Origin: JBFMFE01 sp040752295
GTDB taxonomy: Bacteria; UBP15; UBA6099; JBFMBQ01
NCBI GenBank assembly: GCA_040752295.1
Contig: JBFMFE010000109.1
Span: forward strand, 1 to 24,580
Reading direction: 5' to 3'
Length of the DNA: 24,580 nt
Part shown: positions 8,677 to 15,965 of the stretch, piece by piece
Position numbering within the stretch: position 1 is the stretch's first letter
How the letters are laid out: each line of letters begins with the position of its first letter
The notes under the pieces: generated by a model
The model's database searches: none
Told to the model about the DNA's origin: nothing
What the model saw: the letters and a program-made list of their open reading frames with translations, nothing else
Made by a program: the position numbers and the translations under genes

Positions 8677-9698
8677 CGGGATTCGAGCAGATGAAGCCCG
8701 GTCTGGCTCAGGTCGCGGCACCCGGCGGCGAACATCGCCAGACGAAATTCAAGGATGAATTGCCGAAGCACGTCGGCGACCGCTTCGGGATTTTGAAGAG
8801 CGGGTTCCAGAAAAGGCAGCCCCGCGGCTCCCAAATCGGCTCCGAGGCAAACCGCCTTGAAAACATCCACGCCGCTTCTTATCCCACCCGATGCTATTAA
8901 TTTCGCATTTCTCCGCGTCTCTCTCAGTCCCTCCAGGATGGAGACAGCGGGAATGCCCCAATTGGAAAAAGTCCGGCAGACCCTCTTTAGCATCGGGTCT
9001 TTGTCCCGTCTGCCTTCTATATATCCCCAGGAGGTGCCGCCCGCTCCGGAAACGTCAACGGCGTAAACGCCGCATTCGTCCAGCTTTCTGAAGACCTCCG
9101 CGCTTATCCCGTGTCCAACCTCCTTGACGATGACGGGAAATTCGAGTTCGTGCACCGCTCTTCGTAAGCGTTCGAGAAGACCCGCGAAGTCGGTGTTCCC
9201 TTCGGTCTGAAGCGCCTCGTGCAAAGGATTGACGTGGAAGATCAGGGCATCGGCATGAAGTTTTTTTACCAGTTCGCGGCAATCATTGATATCGAAAGCC
9301 CTGTCGAGGTCAACAAGCCCTAAATTGGCGAGGAGAGGAACATCAGGGCACAGGCTGCGGACCTGAAATGATGAAAGCGTTGATGAATCATGGATGGCTA
9401 TCCTGGCGGAGCCGAGAGCCACGGGCACACCCGTGCGCTGCGCGCCTTTTGCCAGGTTTTCATTTATTTTTCCGGCGAGTTCGGGACCGCCCGTGAGACT
9501 CGCTATCATGAAGGGCGCCCGGAGTTTTTTGCCCAGAAATTCGCATGAGGCGTCCACGTCGTTCAGGGCGATTTCGGGGAGCGCGTTGTGAACGACCCTG
9601 TAGTTATCGAAGGCGCCGGAATGCGGGACGGCTGCTAATTCCAGCGCTCCCCGCACGTGTTCCTCTTTTCGCCTTGAGATGCCGCCGTCGTGCTCCAT
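8673..9698 (-). CDS. fni: Type 2 isopentenyl-diphosphate delta-isomerase (FMN-dependent)
   Basis: It interconverts IPP and DMAPP using reduced FMN. The 341 residues show the type 2 hallmarks: RRKEEHV (9-15), the flavin-site ASLTGG (66-71), HVNPLHEALQTEG (155-167) with the substrate-binding His/Asn and Gln-Glu pair, VKEVGHGIS (191-199), GGTSW (220-224) and the phosphate/FMN loop GGIRSGVDVFKAVCLGAD. A type 2 isomerase beside MEP genes rather than mevalonate genes is known in other bacteria; it would balance the IPP:DMAPP ratio set by IspH. It starts 8 bp after the uppS-dxs stop, with AGAGGT about 10 bases upstream of the ATG, and its stop overlaps the ispG start. Confidence 0.93.
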   Translation of the reverse strand: MEHDGGISRRKEEHVRGALELAAVPHSGAFDNYRVVHNALPEIALNDVDASCEFLGKKLRAPFMIASLTGGPELAGKINENLAKGAQRTGVPVALGSARIAIHDSSTLSSFQVRSLCPDVPLLANLGLVDLDRAFDINDCRELVKKLHADALIFHVNPLHEALQTEGNTDFAGLLERLRRAVHELEFPVIVKEVGHGISAEVFRKLDECGVYAVDVSGAGGTSWGYIEGRRDKDPMLKRVCRTFSNWGIPAVSILEGLRETRRNAKLIASGGIRSGVDVFKAVCLGADLGAAGLPFLEPALQNPEAVADVLRQFILEFRLAMFAAGCRDLSQTGLHLLESR

Positions 9699-9706
9699 GC
9701 GCGGTT

Positions 9707-12388
9707 TTACCTCTTTGCTTCCCTGATTTCCGAACGCGTGATTTCGAACCTTCCCAGAACTTTTGACACGATGCCTTCACACGTAAGTCCGAATTCGCTC
9801 AGCAGCGCTTCGCGGCTGTCGTCGGGGATCAGGCTGTGCCCGACTCCGAGCCGCGTCACGTGTACCGCTTCAAGCTCGCGCCGGCTGACAGCCTCGAGGA
9901 ACAGGCTTCCGAAGCCACACGACAGGAGGTGATCCTCAACGGTGAAATGTTCCCTGACGCCGTCTTCATGCGATTTTATCAGCGCGTCCTCATCCAGGGG
10001 ATGAACAAAACGGACGTTGATGACTCCGGCGTTGATGCCGTGCTGCTGGAGCGTCTTCGCGGCTCTGAGCGCAGGCGCCGCCATGGGACCGACCGCCCAG
10101 ATCGCCGCGTCGTTCCCCGCGTGCAGTACCTCGGCTTTGCATCGCTCGATTGGAGGGCGGGCGCCTGCCCTCACGGCGCGTTCTTCCGACGCGCCGGGAT
10201 AGCGGATTGCCACGGGATGGTCCTGCTTCAGGGCGTAGTCGAGCATGGCGTCAAGCTCCGCCGTGTCCCGCGGCGCCAGAAGAACGATATTCGGCAGGTG
10301 GCGAAGGTACGCAATATCCAGAAGTCCCTGATGGGTCTGTCCGTATTTGCTCACCAGTCCGGCGCGGTCCATGGCGAAAACCACTGGCAGGTTCTGAAGA
10401 CACACGTCGTGAAATATCTGATCGTATGCCCTCTGGAGAAAGGTTGAGTAAATGGCGACGACCGGGCGAAGTCCCCGAGCCGCGATACCCGCGGCGAAGG
10501 TAACGGCGTGCGGCTCCGCCATGCCCACGTCGAAAAATCTGTCGGGGTACCTGTCTATGAGCTTCTGAAGTCCGGTTCCGAGGGACATGGCGGCGGTGAT
10601 CCCGACGATTCGTTCGTCTTTTTCGCACAACCTGCCGAGGCTTTCGCAGAAAGCCTCGGTAAAGGTTGCGCCGGGGCGTATGTCGGCATTTTCATGTTTC
10701 GCATCGCGCTTCAGGTCGCTGACGCCGTGATACGTTGCCGGGTCCCTCTCCGCGGGTTCGTACCCCCTGCCTTTGCTTGTAAGGACGTGCACAAGCACGG
10801 GACCCTTCAATCTTTTGACCCTGCCGAGGACGGCGGCGAGTTCCCTGATGTTATGTCCGTTCACGGGTCCCACGTACGTAAATCCCAGTTCCTCGAAGAT
10901 TATTCCTTTTTTGAAAGCGAAGTATTTGCCGAGCATCCGCAGGGGGGAAGAAAGATAACTCAGTGCCATGAACGCTTTTGAGGGACGGTTCTTCAGATCG
11001 CGGAAGGTTTGATGGACCTGTACGTAAGAGGCGCTTGTTCTTATTCTGCTCAGATAACGGCTCAAGGCGCCGTTCGCTGGGGAGATCGAAAATGAATTGT
11101 CGTTCAGGACCACGATCAGATTCCTGCCGAGTTCGCCGCCGTGGTTGAGCGCCTCGAAGATCATTCCGCCGGACATGGCTCCGTCTCCGCAGATGCTGAC
11201 CACGTGAGATAAGTCTCCCTTCAGGTCCCTTGCCGCCGCCATGCCCAGAGCCGCGGAGATGGAAGTGCTGCCGTGCCCCGTGTCGAAACAATCGTGCTCG
11301 CTTTCACTTCTTCTGGGAAATCCGCTTATGCCGTCCCTCGAACGAAGGGAAACGAAGGTTTCGTATCGTCCGGTGAGAAGTTTGTGAGGATAGCATTGGT
11401 GCCCCACGTCCCATATCAACTTGTCGCACGGGGAGTCGAAGACTCTGTGAAGTGCGATGGCAAGCTCGACTATTCCCAGATTTGACGACAGATGACCGCC
11501 GTTGACGGAGACGCTGGAAACTATCGTTTCCCTTATCTCCCGCGCAAGGCGGTCAAGGTCGCCGTAGTCCAGATTTTTCAGGTCCGAAGGCGATTTGATC
11601 TTTGCCAGGAGCCGCTCGTCGGCTTTTCCGATCCGCCCGAACCTTCTTTCCCGCGCGAGATAATCTTTCAGGCAGTCCATGAAGTCCTCCGGGGTGAAAT
11701 CGGGCCAGAGTCCGGGGTGGAAGATAATTTCGGCGTAGGCGATCTGCCAAAGGAGGAAGTTGCTGACGCGGTGTTCGCCGCCGGTTCGTATCAGCAGATC
11801 GGGGTCAGGCAGTCCGCCCGTAAAGAGATGTTTTGAGAAAGTTTCAACGGAAAGGGCTGCCGGATCGAAATCCTGATCCCGGGCGCTCGCCATCAGATTG
11901 CGCACCGCATGGAGGAGTTCGTCGCGTCCTCCGTAGTTGACGCATACGTTCAAGGTGTAATCGTATTTTCGTGAGGTGACCTCGGTCGCCCGTGCCATTT
12001 TTCGCCTTAGCTCTGCCGGCAGACGGCGGGGATCGCCGAGGAAGTTCAATCTCACCCCTTTTTCCCTCAACCTCTCGGTTTCCCTTGCGATATAGTTGCT
12101 CAAAAGTTCCATTATCGCCTCGACCTCATCCTCGGGGCGCTGCCAGTTTTCCGTGGAAAATGCGAAGAGGGTTATAACGGGAATCCCCAGTTGCCGGCAG
12201 AGTTCGAGAATCGGCTCCACCCTCTCCGCGCCCGCTTTATGCCCCTCCCGGCGGGGAAGCCCCCGCTGTGATGCCCATCGCCCATTACCGTCCATTATGA
12301 TCGCCACGTGCCGCGGCAGCGCGTCTTTGTTTTCAAGGAGGTAGTCTTTTTTGGTGTTTACGCTCACAAGCGTTTTTCCTTTCATCAT
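9707..12388 (-). CDS. uppS-dxs: Fused undecaprenyl diphosphate synthase / 1-deoxy-D-xylulose-5-phosphate synthase
   Basis: One uninterrupted 893-residue frame encodes two enzymes. Residues ~1-251 are a full cis-prenyltransferase (UppS): HVAIIMDGNGRWA with catalytic Asp33, FAFSTENW (76-82), NYGGR (151-155), IRTGGEHRVSNFLLWQIAYAE (200-220) and the C-terminal RERRFG (246-251). Residues ~262-893 are a full-length thiamine-diphosphate DXS: GGH with His299, WDVGHQCYPHKLLTGR (326-341), the ThDP/Mg loop GDGAMSGGM (401-409), LNDNSFSIS (428-435), Glu625 in AEPHAVTFAAG, DRAG and GQTHQG with His686. UppS is about the usual 250 aa and DXS about the usual 620-630 aa, so neither is truncated. The linker is about ten residues. 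No Met codon lies between residues 238 and 382, and no GTG or TTG is seen in the linker through His299. The usual Gln after the catalytic Glu is Pro626. The start follows dxr by 15 bp; the adjacent second ATG is equally possible. Confidence 0.95.
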   Translation of the reverse strand: MMKGKTLVSVNTKKDYLLENKDALPRHVAIIMDGNGRWASQRGLPRREGHKAGAERVEPILELCRQLGIPVITLFAFSTENWQRPEDEVEAIMELLSNYIARETERLREKGVRLNFLGDPRRLPAELRRKMARATEVTSRKYDYTLNVCVNYGGRDELLHAVRNLMASARDQDFDPAALSVETFSKHLFTGGLPDPDLLIRTGGEHRVSNFLLWQIAYAEIIFHPGLWPDFTPEDFMDCLKDYLARERRFGRIGKADERLLAKIKSPSDLKNLDYGDLDRLAREIRETIVSSVSVNGGHLSSNLGIVELAIALHRVFDSPCDKLIWDVGHQCYPHKLLTGRYETFVSLRSRDGISGFPRRSESEHDCFDTGHGSTSISAALGMAAARDLKGDLSHVVSICGDGAMSGGMIFEALNHGGELGRNLIVVLNDNSFSISPANGALSRYLSRIRTSASYVQVHQTFRDLKNRPSKAFMALSYLSSPLRMLGKYFAFKKGIIFEELGFTYVGPVNGHNIRELAAVLGRVKRLKGPVLVHVLTSKGRGYEPAERDPATYHGVSDLKRDAKHENADIRPGATFTEAFCESLGRLCEKDERIVGITAAMSLGTGLQKLIDRYPDRFFDVGMAEPHAVTFAAGIAARGLRPVVAIYSTFLQRAYDQIFHDVCLQNLPVVFAMDRAGLVSKYGQTHQGLLDIAYLRHLPNIVLLAPRDTAELDAMLDYALKQDHPVAIRYPGASEERAVRAGARPPIERCKAEVLHAGNDAAIWAVGPMAAPALRAAKTLQQHGINAGVINVRFVHPLDEDALIKSHEDGVREHFTVEDHLLSCGFGSLFLEAVSRRELEAVHVTRLGVGHSLIPDDSREALLSEFGLTCEGIVSKVLGRFEITRSEIREAKR

Positions 12389-12403
12389 CCCCGTATTGAG
12401 CCG

Positions 12404-13633
12404 TCAGGGAAGGCTTGCCTTCCTGACAGCCCGCGTTGCCAGGTCTCGAGCGCGGGCATCCGCATCGAGAATTGATTGGAGACGAACCGCTTCTTTTGCC
12501 ATGTTATGTTTCCTGCCCCATTCCAGCACGTGTTCAATTATGACGGGAATATCGTCAAAATCCACACGACCTTTGAGAAACGCGTCAACCGCCACCTCAT
12601 CCGCGGCGGAGATCATGGCTGGAACCAGCCCCTGCTCCCGTGCCGCCGCCAGCGCAAGTTCCAGACACGGAAAGCGCCGAAAGTCCGGCTCATGAAAATT
12701 CAGTCTTCCAATCTCGGCAAGGTTCACGGCGCTGCCGTTGCCCGAAACGACTCTCCGGGGGAAATTGAGCGCGTAACGTATGGGAACTTTCATGTCGGGC
12801 GCCGCCAGCTGCGCCTTCGTAACGCCGTCGCCGAACTCAACCATCGAATGCACGATGCATTCCGGATGCACCAGCACCTTAATTCGTTCCACCGGCACGT
12901 TGAAAAGCCACATCGCTTCCATGATTTCAAGCCCCTTATTCATAAGCGTTGCGGAATCCACCGTAACCTTCGGTCCCATGTTCCATTTGGGATGCATGAG
13001 AGCCATGGCCGGAGTTATTTTTTTTGCTTTCCTGCCGTTAAAGAACGGACCGCCGGATGCGGTTATGATCAATTTCCTTATACAATTGTTGTTCTCTCCG
13101 CGCATACACTGGAAGATGGCAGAGTGTTCGCTGTCAAGAGGAAGAATCCGGGCTTTGTTTTTTTTCGCTGATTCGGTGATGATTTTTCCGGCGGCGACGA
13201 GAGCCTCTTTGTTTGCCAGAAGCAGGGTTTTTCCGGCGCCGACCGCCGCAAGCGACGGACGTATCCCCGCCGCGCCGCACAGAGCGTTAACGACCTTATG
13301 AACTTCAGGCAATGAGACCAGTCGCTCGAGTCCGTCGGGACCGTTCATCACCTTAGGCGAGCCTGCACGTTCTTTCGATTTGATCAGTTTTGAGAGCCGT
13401 TCAGCGGCGGAGCGGCTGCGCACGGACACGGCTTCCGGTCGAAACTCTTCAACCTGCGCCGCGAATTCGCCGCTCGACCGCCCGGCGGCAAGCCCGCTCA
13501 CGGTAAACCTGCCGGGCTGCTCGCGCAGCACCTCGAGCGCCAGCCGACCGACGGACCCGGTGGAGCCGAGTATGACTATTTTTTCAGAAAGCCGCTTCAG
13601 AGAATATTCACCCCGACTCCTGATTTCATTCAT
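12404..13633 (-). CDS. dxr: 1-deoxy-D-xylulose 5-phosphate reductoisomerase
   Basis: This NADPH- and Mg/Mn-dependent enzyme converts DXP to MEP and is the target of fosmidomycin. The 409 residues show the NADPH loop ILGSTGSVG (21-29), LLANKEALVAAG (138-149), the metal ligands DSEH (167-170), TASGGPFFN (191-199), MHPKWNMGPKVTVDSATLMN (213-232) with the substrate-contacting His and Lys residues, and NKGLEIMEA. The C-terminal domain (ISAADEVAVDAFLKG and later) is complete. The start overlaps the end of the upstream polyprenyl synthase gene by 8 bp. Its product is one step beyond that of the DXS domain encoded immediately downstream, so the first two MEP enzymes are co-transcribed. Confidence 0.95.
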   Translation of the reverse strand: MNEIRSRGEYSLKRLSEKIVILGSTGSVGRLALEVLREQPGRFTVSGLAAGRSSGEFAAQVEEFRPEAVSVRSRSAAERLSKLIKSKERAGSPKVMNGPDGLERLVSLPEVHKVVNALCGAAGIRPSLAAVGAGKTLLLANKEALVAAGKIITESAKKNKARILPLDSEHSAIFQCMRGENNNCIRKLIITASGGPFFNGRKAKKITPAMALMHPKWNMGPKVTVDSATLMNKGLEIMEAMWLFNVPVERIKVLVHPECIVHSMVEFGDGVTKAQLAAPDMKVPIRYALNFPRRVVSGNGSAVNLAEIGRLNFHEPDFRRFPCLELALAAAREQGLVPAMISAADEVAVDAFLKGRVDFDDIPVIIEHVLEWGRKHNMAKEAVRLQSILDADARARDLATRAVRKASLP

Positions 13634-14642
13634 GTCCGGGACTCTTTTCGCTCCCGTCGTCCTTCAGATACTTATCCGTGTAACTGTACAGACGTCCGAT
13701 AATCAAATCAATCAGCGCTTTGAAATCGGGCAAAAACTCGTTCCCGTTTATCTTCCCGAGAAGCCGGGTAACGTCTTCATGCATCCTGAAATACTCGGCA
13801 TGTATTTCATTGATAATTTTATATTTCTCCAGCAATGTTACAATTCGCATTCCATCGGATTCAGCCATATCGCGCTTTCCAAGCAGCGTCCGGAATAATT
13901 CCCTTTCGTCAGGGGCGCAGCGCCGCACAAGCAGAATCGCCGGCATGGTCATCTTTCCTTCCCTGACATCATGGAATCTCCTTTTCCCGGTTCTGTTCTC
14001 GCCCGCCAGGTAATCGATCACGTCGTCGGCGATCTGGAAAAGCCTGCCGGTTTTAGAGCCAGTTTCAGCGAGTAAATTCAGTGTCTGCTGATCGGCTCCG
14101 GCCAGCAGCCCGCCTATCACGAGACACGTCTTTATGAGGGAAGCGGTCTTGTTATCAGTGATTTTATAGTAAACATCCATCGGGGTATCAATATCCCGGT
14201 CGTGGTCCATCTCTTTTAGCTGGCCGTAAACCAGATCGCTGAAGCAATCGGCTATGGCGGACAGGATTTCAGGGTTTTCGCATTTTGCGATAAGGCAAAA
14301 ACTCTTCGCCATTAAATAATCGCCCGCGAGAAGGGCGAAGCTGTTTCCGAACCTGACGTTCAGCGTTTTCCCGCCTCTTCTTATCTCGCCCGAATCAATG
14401 ACGTCGTCGTGAAAAAGAGTGGCATTGTGTATCAGTTCGACCGACGCCGCGTAATCAATATGCGCCGTCCCGTCATACCCGCAAAGCCGCGCGGCGAGCG
14501 TCACCAGGCGCGGTCTGATCATCTTGCCGCCCTCGGGTATCAAACATTCGCTTTCCTCTACTTTGTCCAGGTCTTTGATGCACCCTTTTTCACGAAGGAT
14601 TTCTTTGACACGGCTCATATCTTCGGCTATTTTCGGATGCAT
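13626..14642 (-). CDS. Long-chain trans-polyprenyl diphosphate synthase (IspB/HepT-like)
   Basis: It elongates an allylic diphosphate with IPP to make a quinone side chain. The 338 residues contain GGKMIRPRLV (38-47), the first Asp-rich motif HDDVIDSGEIRRGG (78-91, DDxxD at 79-83) and the second one in FQIADDVIDY, followed by GKMTMPAIL. The residue five positions before the first DDxxD is Ala, as in E. coli IspB; a small residue there fits a long-chain product, though exact length cannot be read. I chose ATG 14642 because GAGGAG lies six bases upstream; an in-frame TTG at 14660 sits before that ribosome-binding site. It lies 10 bp after the UbiA-type gene, and its 3' end overlaps dxr. Confidence 0.9.
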   Translation of the reverse strand: MHPKIAEDMSRVKEILREKGCIKDLDKVEESECLIPEGGKMIRPRLVTLAARLCGYDGTAHIDYAASVELIHNATLFHDDVIDSGEIRRGGKTLNVRFGNSFALLAGDYLMAKSFCLIAKCENPEILSAIADCFSDLVYGQLKEMDHDRDIDTPMDVYYKITDNKTASLIKTCLVIGGLLAGADQQTLNLLAETGSKTGRLFQIADDVIDYLAGENRTGKRRFHDVREGKMTMPAILLVRRCAPDERELFRTLLGKRDMAESDGMRIVTLLEKYKIINEIHAEYFRMHEDVTRLLGKINGNEFLPDFKALIDLIIGRLYSYTDKYLKDDGSEKSPGHE

Positions 14643-14652
14643 AAAACACTCC

Positions 14653-15555
14653 TCAGGCAAACAGGACTGCGGCGGTCAGAAAAACACCACCCAGCAGGTG
14701 GATAAGGATCGTCATTCCCATTGCGGGGACCAGTTTTTTTACGTCGTTGTGGCCTGCGAAACAGACTCTGACGGCATTCAGCGCCAGTGGGACCGTAAGC
14801 CACGCCAGGAAAAGCAGCGGGCTGACGCGAAGATAGAACACCAGAGGAATAATGCAAAGATATGCCGCGGCGAAAATCAGAAGATAAATGTAGCGCGCGT
14901 TCCCGCTGCCCATCCGCGCCACGAGTGTGAACTTGCCTGCCTTTCTGTCCGTCGCTATGTCCGGAAACTGGTTGATCCAGATTATGTTGAGAATAAAAAA
15001 GGTCAGCGGCAATGACATCAGGATCGGATAAAGCTCGACTTTCCCGGTCTGAACGAAATAAGCCCCGAGCACGGGCAAAGGACCGAAGCTCAAAGCAATC
15101 AGGAACTCGCCGAACCCCCTGTAGGCGAATTTAAAGGGCGGCGCCGTGTAGAAGAACCCGAACACAAACCCCAGCACGGACAAGGACCCCAGTACAGGCA
15201 ATCCGTTTTTGATATTCAGCACGAGGTAAGCGCCGCATGCCAGCGCCACGGAAAAAGAAATGCCGGAAAGAACCAAAAAATATCGGGCCGTCCGTTCTCC
15301 CCGGACAATCGCCTCGCTGCCGCCGCTGAAGGGAGTCCTGTTCGGATTGTTTACGTCGCATCCGCTCAAGAAATCATAATAGTCATTTGCCGCGTTTGCG
15401 CCTCCGTGCGCGGCGACAGCGCCCAGCAGCGTCAACGCAAAGAACAGCCAGTCCAGTCTTCCGGTCTGACTGTATCCCAACATGGTTCCAAAAATCACGG
15501 GAATTATAATTGCCGTGAAAAAGGGAGCCCTGTAGTAAACCAGTATCTTCTTCAT
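14653..15555 (-). CDS. UbiA-superfamily prenyltransferase, MenA-like
   Basis: This 300-residue integral membrane protein with about eight or nine hydrophobic helices should attach a polyprenyl chain to an aromatic quinone precursor. The first Asp-rich motif is NDYYDFLSGCD (57-67). The second is DIATDRKAGKFTL (199-211). The NQFPD context before the second motif and the GxDxxxxxR stretch after the first resemble MenA-type (dihydroxynaphthoate) or futalosine-pathway MqnP enzymes more than UbiA proper. Placement next to a long-chain trans-prenyl synthase, and the presence of GlpABC in the window, support menaquinone synthesis; the aromatic substrate is an inference. GGAGGGA lies seven bases before ATG 15555, deciding the start against a longer in-frame extension to 15648. 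It is the first gene of the isoprenoid operon. Confidence 0.85.
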   Translation of the reverse strand: MKKILVYYRAPFFTAIIIPVIFGTMLGYSQTGRLDWLFFALTLLGAVAAHGGANAANDYYDFLSGCDVNNPNRTPFSGGSEAIVRGERTARYFLVLSGISFSVALACGAYLVLNIKNGLPVLGSLSVLGFVFGFFYTAPPFKFAYRGFGEFLIALSFGPLPVLGAYFVQTGKVELYPILMSLPLTFFILNIIWINQFPDIATDRKAGKFTLVARMGSGNARYIYLLIFAAAYLCIIPLVFYLRVSPLLFLAWLTVPLALNAVRVCFAGHNDVKKLVPAMGMTILIHLLGGVFLTAAVLFA

Positions 15556-15580
15556 TAAAAAATCCCTCCGAGTCCGCGAA

Positions 15581-15609
15581 AGTCTAATCGTTCTTCCTGG
15601 ACATATCAA
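15581..15609 (-). promoter_or_regulatory. Predicted sigma70-type promoter of the isoprenoid operon
   Basis: On the minus strand TTGATA (15609-15604), exactly 17 bases, then TAGACT (15586-15581) precede the UbiA-type gene. The -35 matches 5 of 6 and the -10 matches 4 of 6 consensus positions. Transcription would begin about 20 bases before ATG 15555, leaving room for the GGAGGGA ribosome-binding site. It would drive all six genes down to ispG, since no later gap exceeds 15 bp. Confidence 0.5.
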
Positions 15610-15698
15610 GAATAGTTCAAGGTCCGCCGGTCGCCGGCAGTTCCGCAAAATGAGCTGGGAGAGGCCTGTGACAGGAGGGAAAGCGCCCGCTTCCGCCG

Positions 15699-15923
15699 CT
15701 GATTGCTTTTTCCATTATTTCCGTCGCGCCGGCGGCGGACGGCTGCCGTCTCGCCGACGCGCTCGCCCCGTGGGAGATCGCTACCTACACGTTCGACGCC
15801 ACGTAGCCCCCCGTCCGCTCCGCGCGTCCACTTCCGCCGCGAGCGGCGCAAGCCCGGTCCCGGCGATCTTTCTTGCCGTTTCTTTCAGCGATTTCTGCTC
15901 GTCCGTCAGGTTGTAGTTGTGCA
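15699..15923 (-). pseudogene. Internally deleted acyl-CoA dehydrogenase remnant
   Basis: A strong AGGAGG lies seven bases before an ATG at 15923 that opens MHNYNLTDEQKSLKETARKI followed by AGTGLAPLAAEVDA. This is the characteristic N-terminus of acyl-CoA dehydrogenases. After about 35 residues the similarity ends and the frame stops near 15786. About 50 bases further on, in another frame, AGATEIMEKAIS (near 15699-15733) resembles the GTxEIMxxII end of the same family. The simplest reading is a gene reduced to its two ends by a large internal deletion with frameshifts. The N-terminal match is good; the C-terminal match is short and less certain. The remnant follows the MFS gene by 42 bp in the same direction. 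The rest of the 15556-15965 gap holds only the isoprenoid promoter. Confidence 0.5.
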
Positions 15924-15965
15924 TAATAAACCTCCTGAAATTTAATCATTATGTGTTGCCGCGAA

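Noticed and set aside
11560..11640. Separate dxs gene starting inside the fused frame
   Set aside because: No ATG between residues 238 and 382 and no GTG/TTG near the domain joint, and no ribosome-binding site; the frame is continuous.
14643..14660. TTG start for the trans-polyprenyl synthase
   Set aside because: GAGGAG lies downstream of it and is ideally spaced for ATG 14642.
15650..15916. Plus-strand frames opposite the acyl-CoA dehydrogenase remnant
   Set aside because: Low-complexity Arg/Ser/Pro translations, no ribosome-binding site, antisense to a recognisable N-terminus with a strong AGGAGG.
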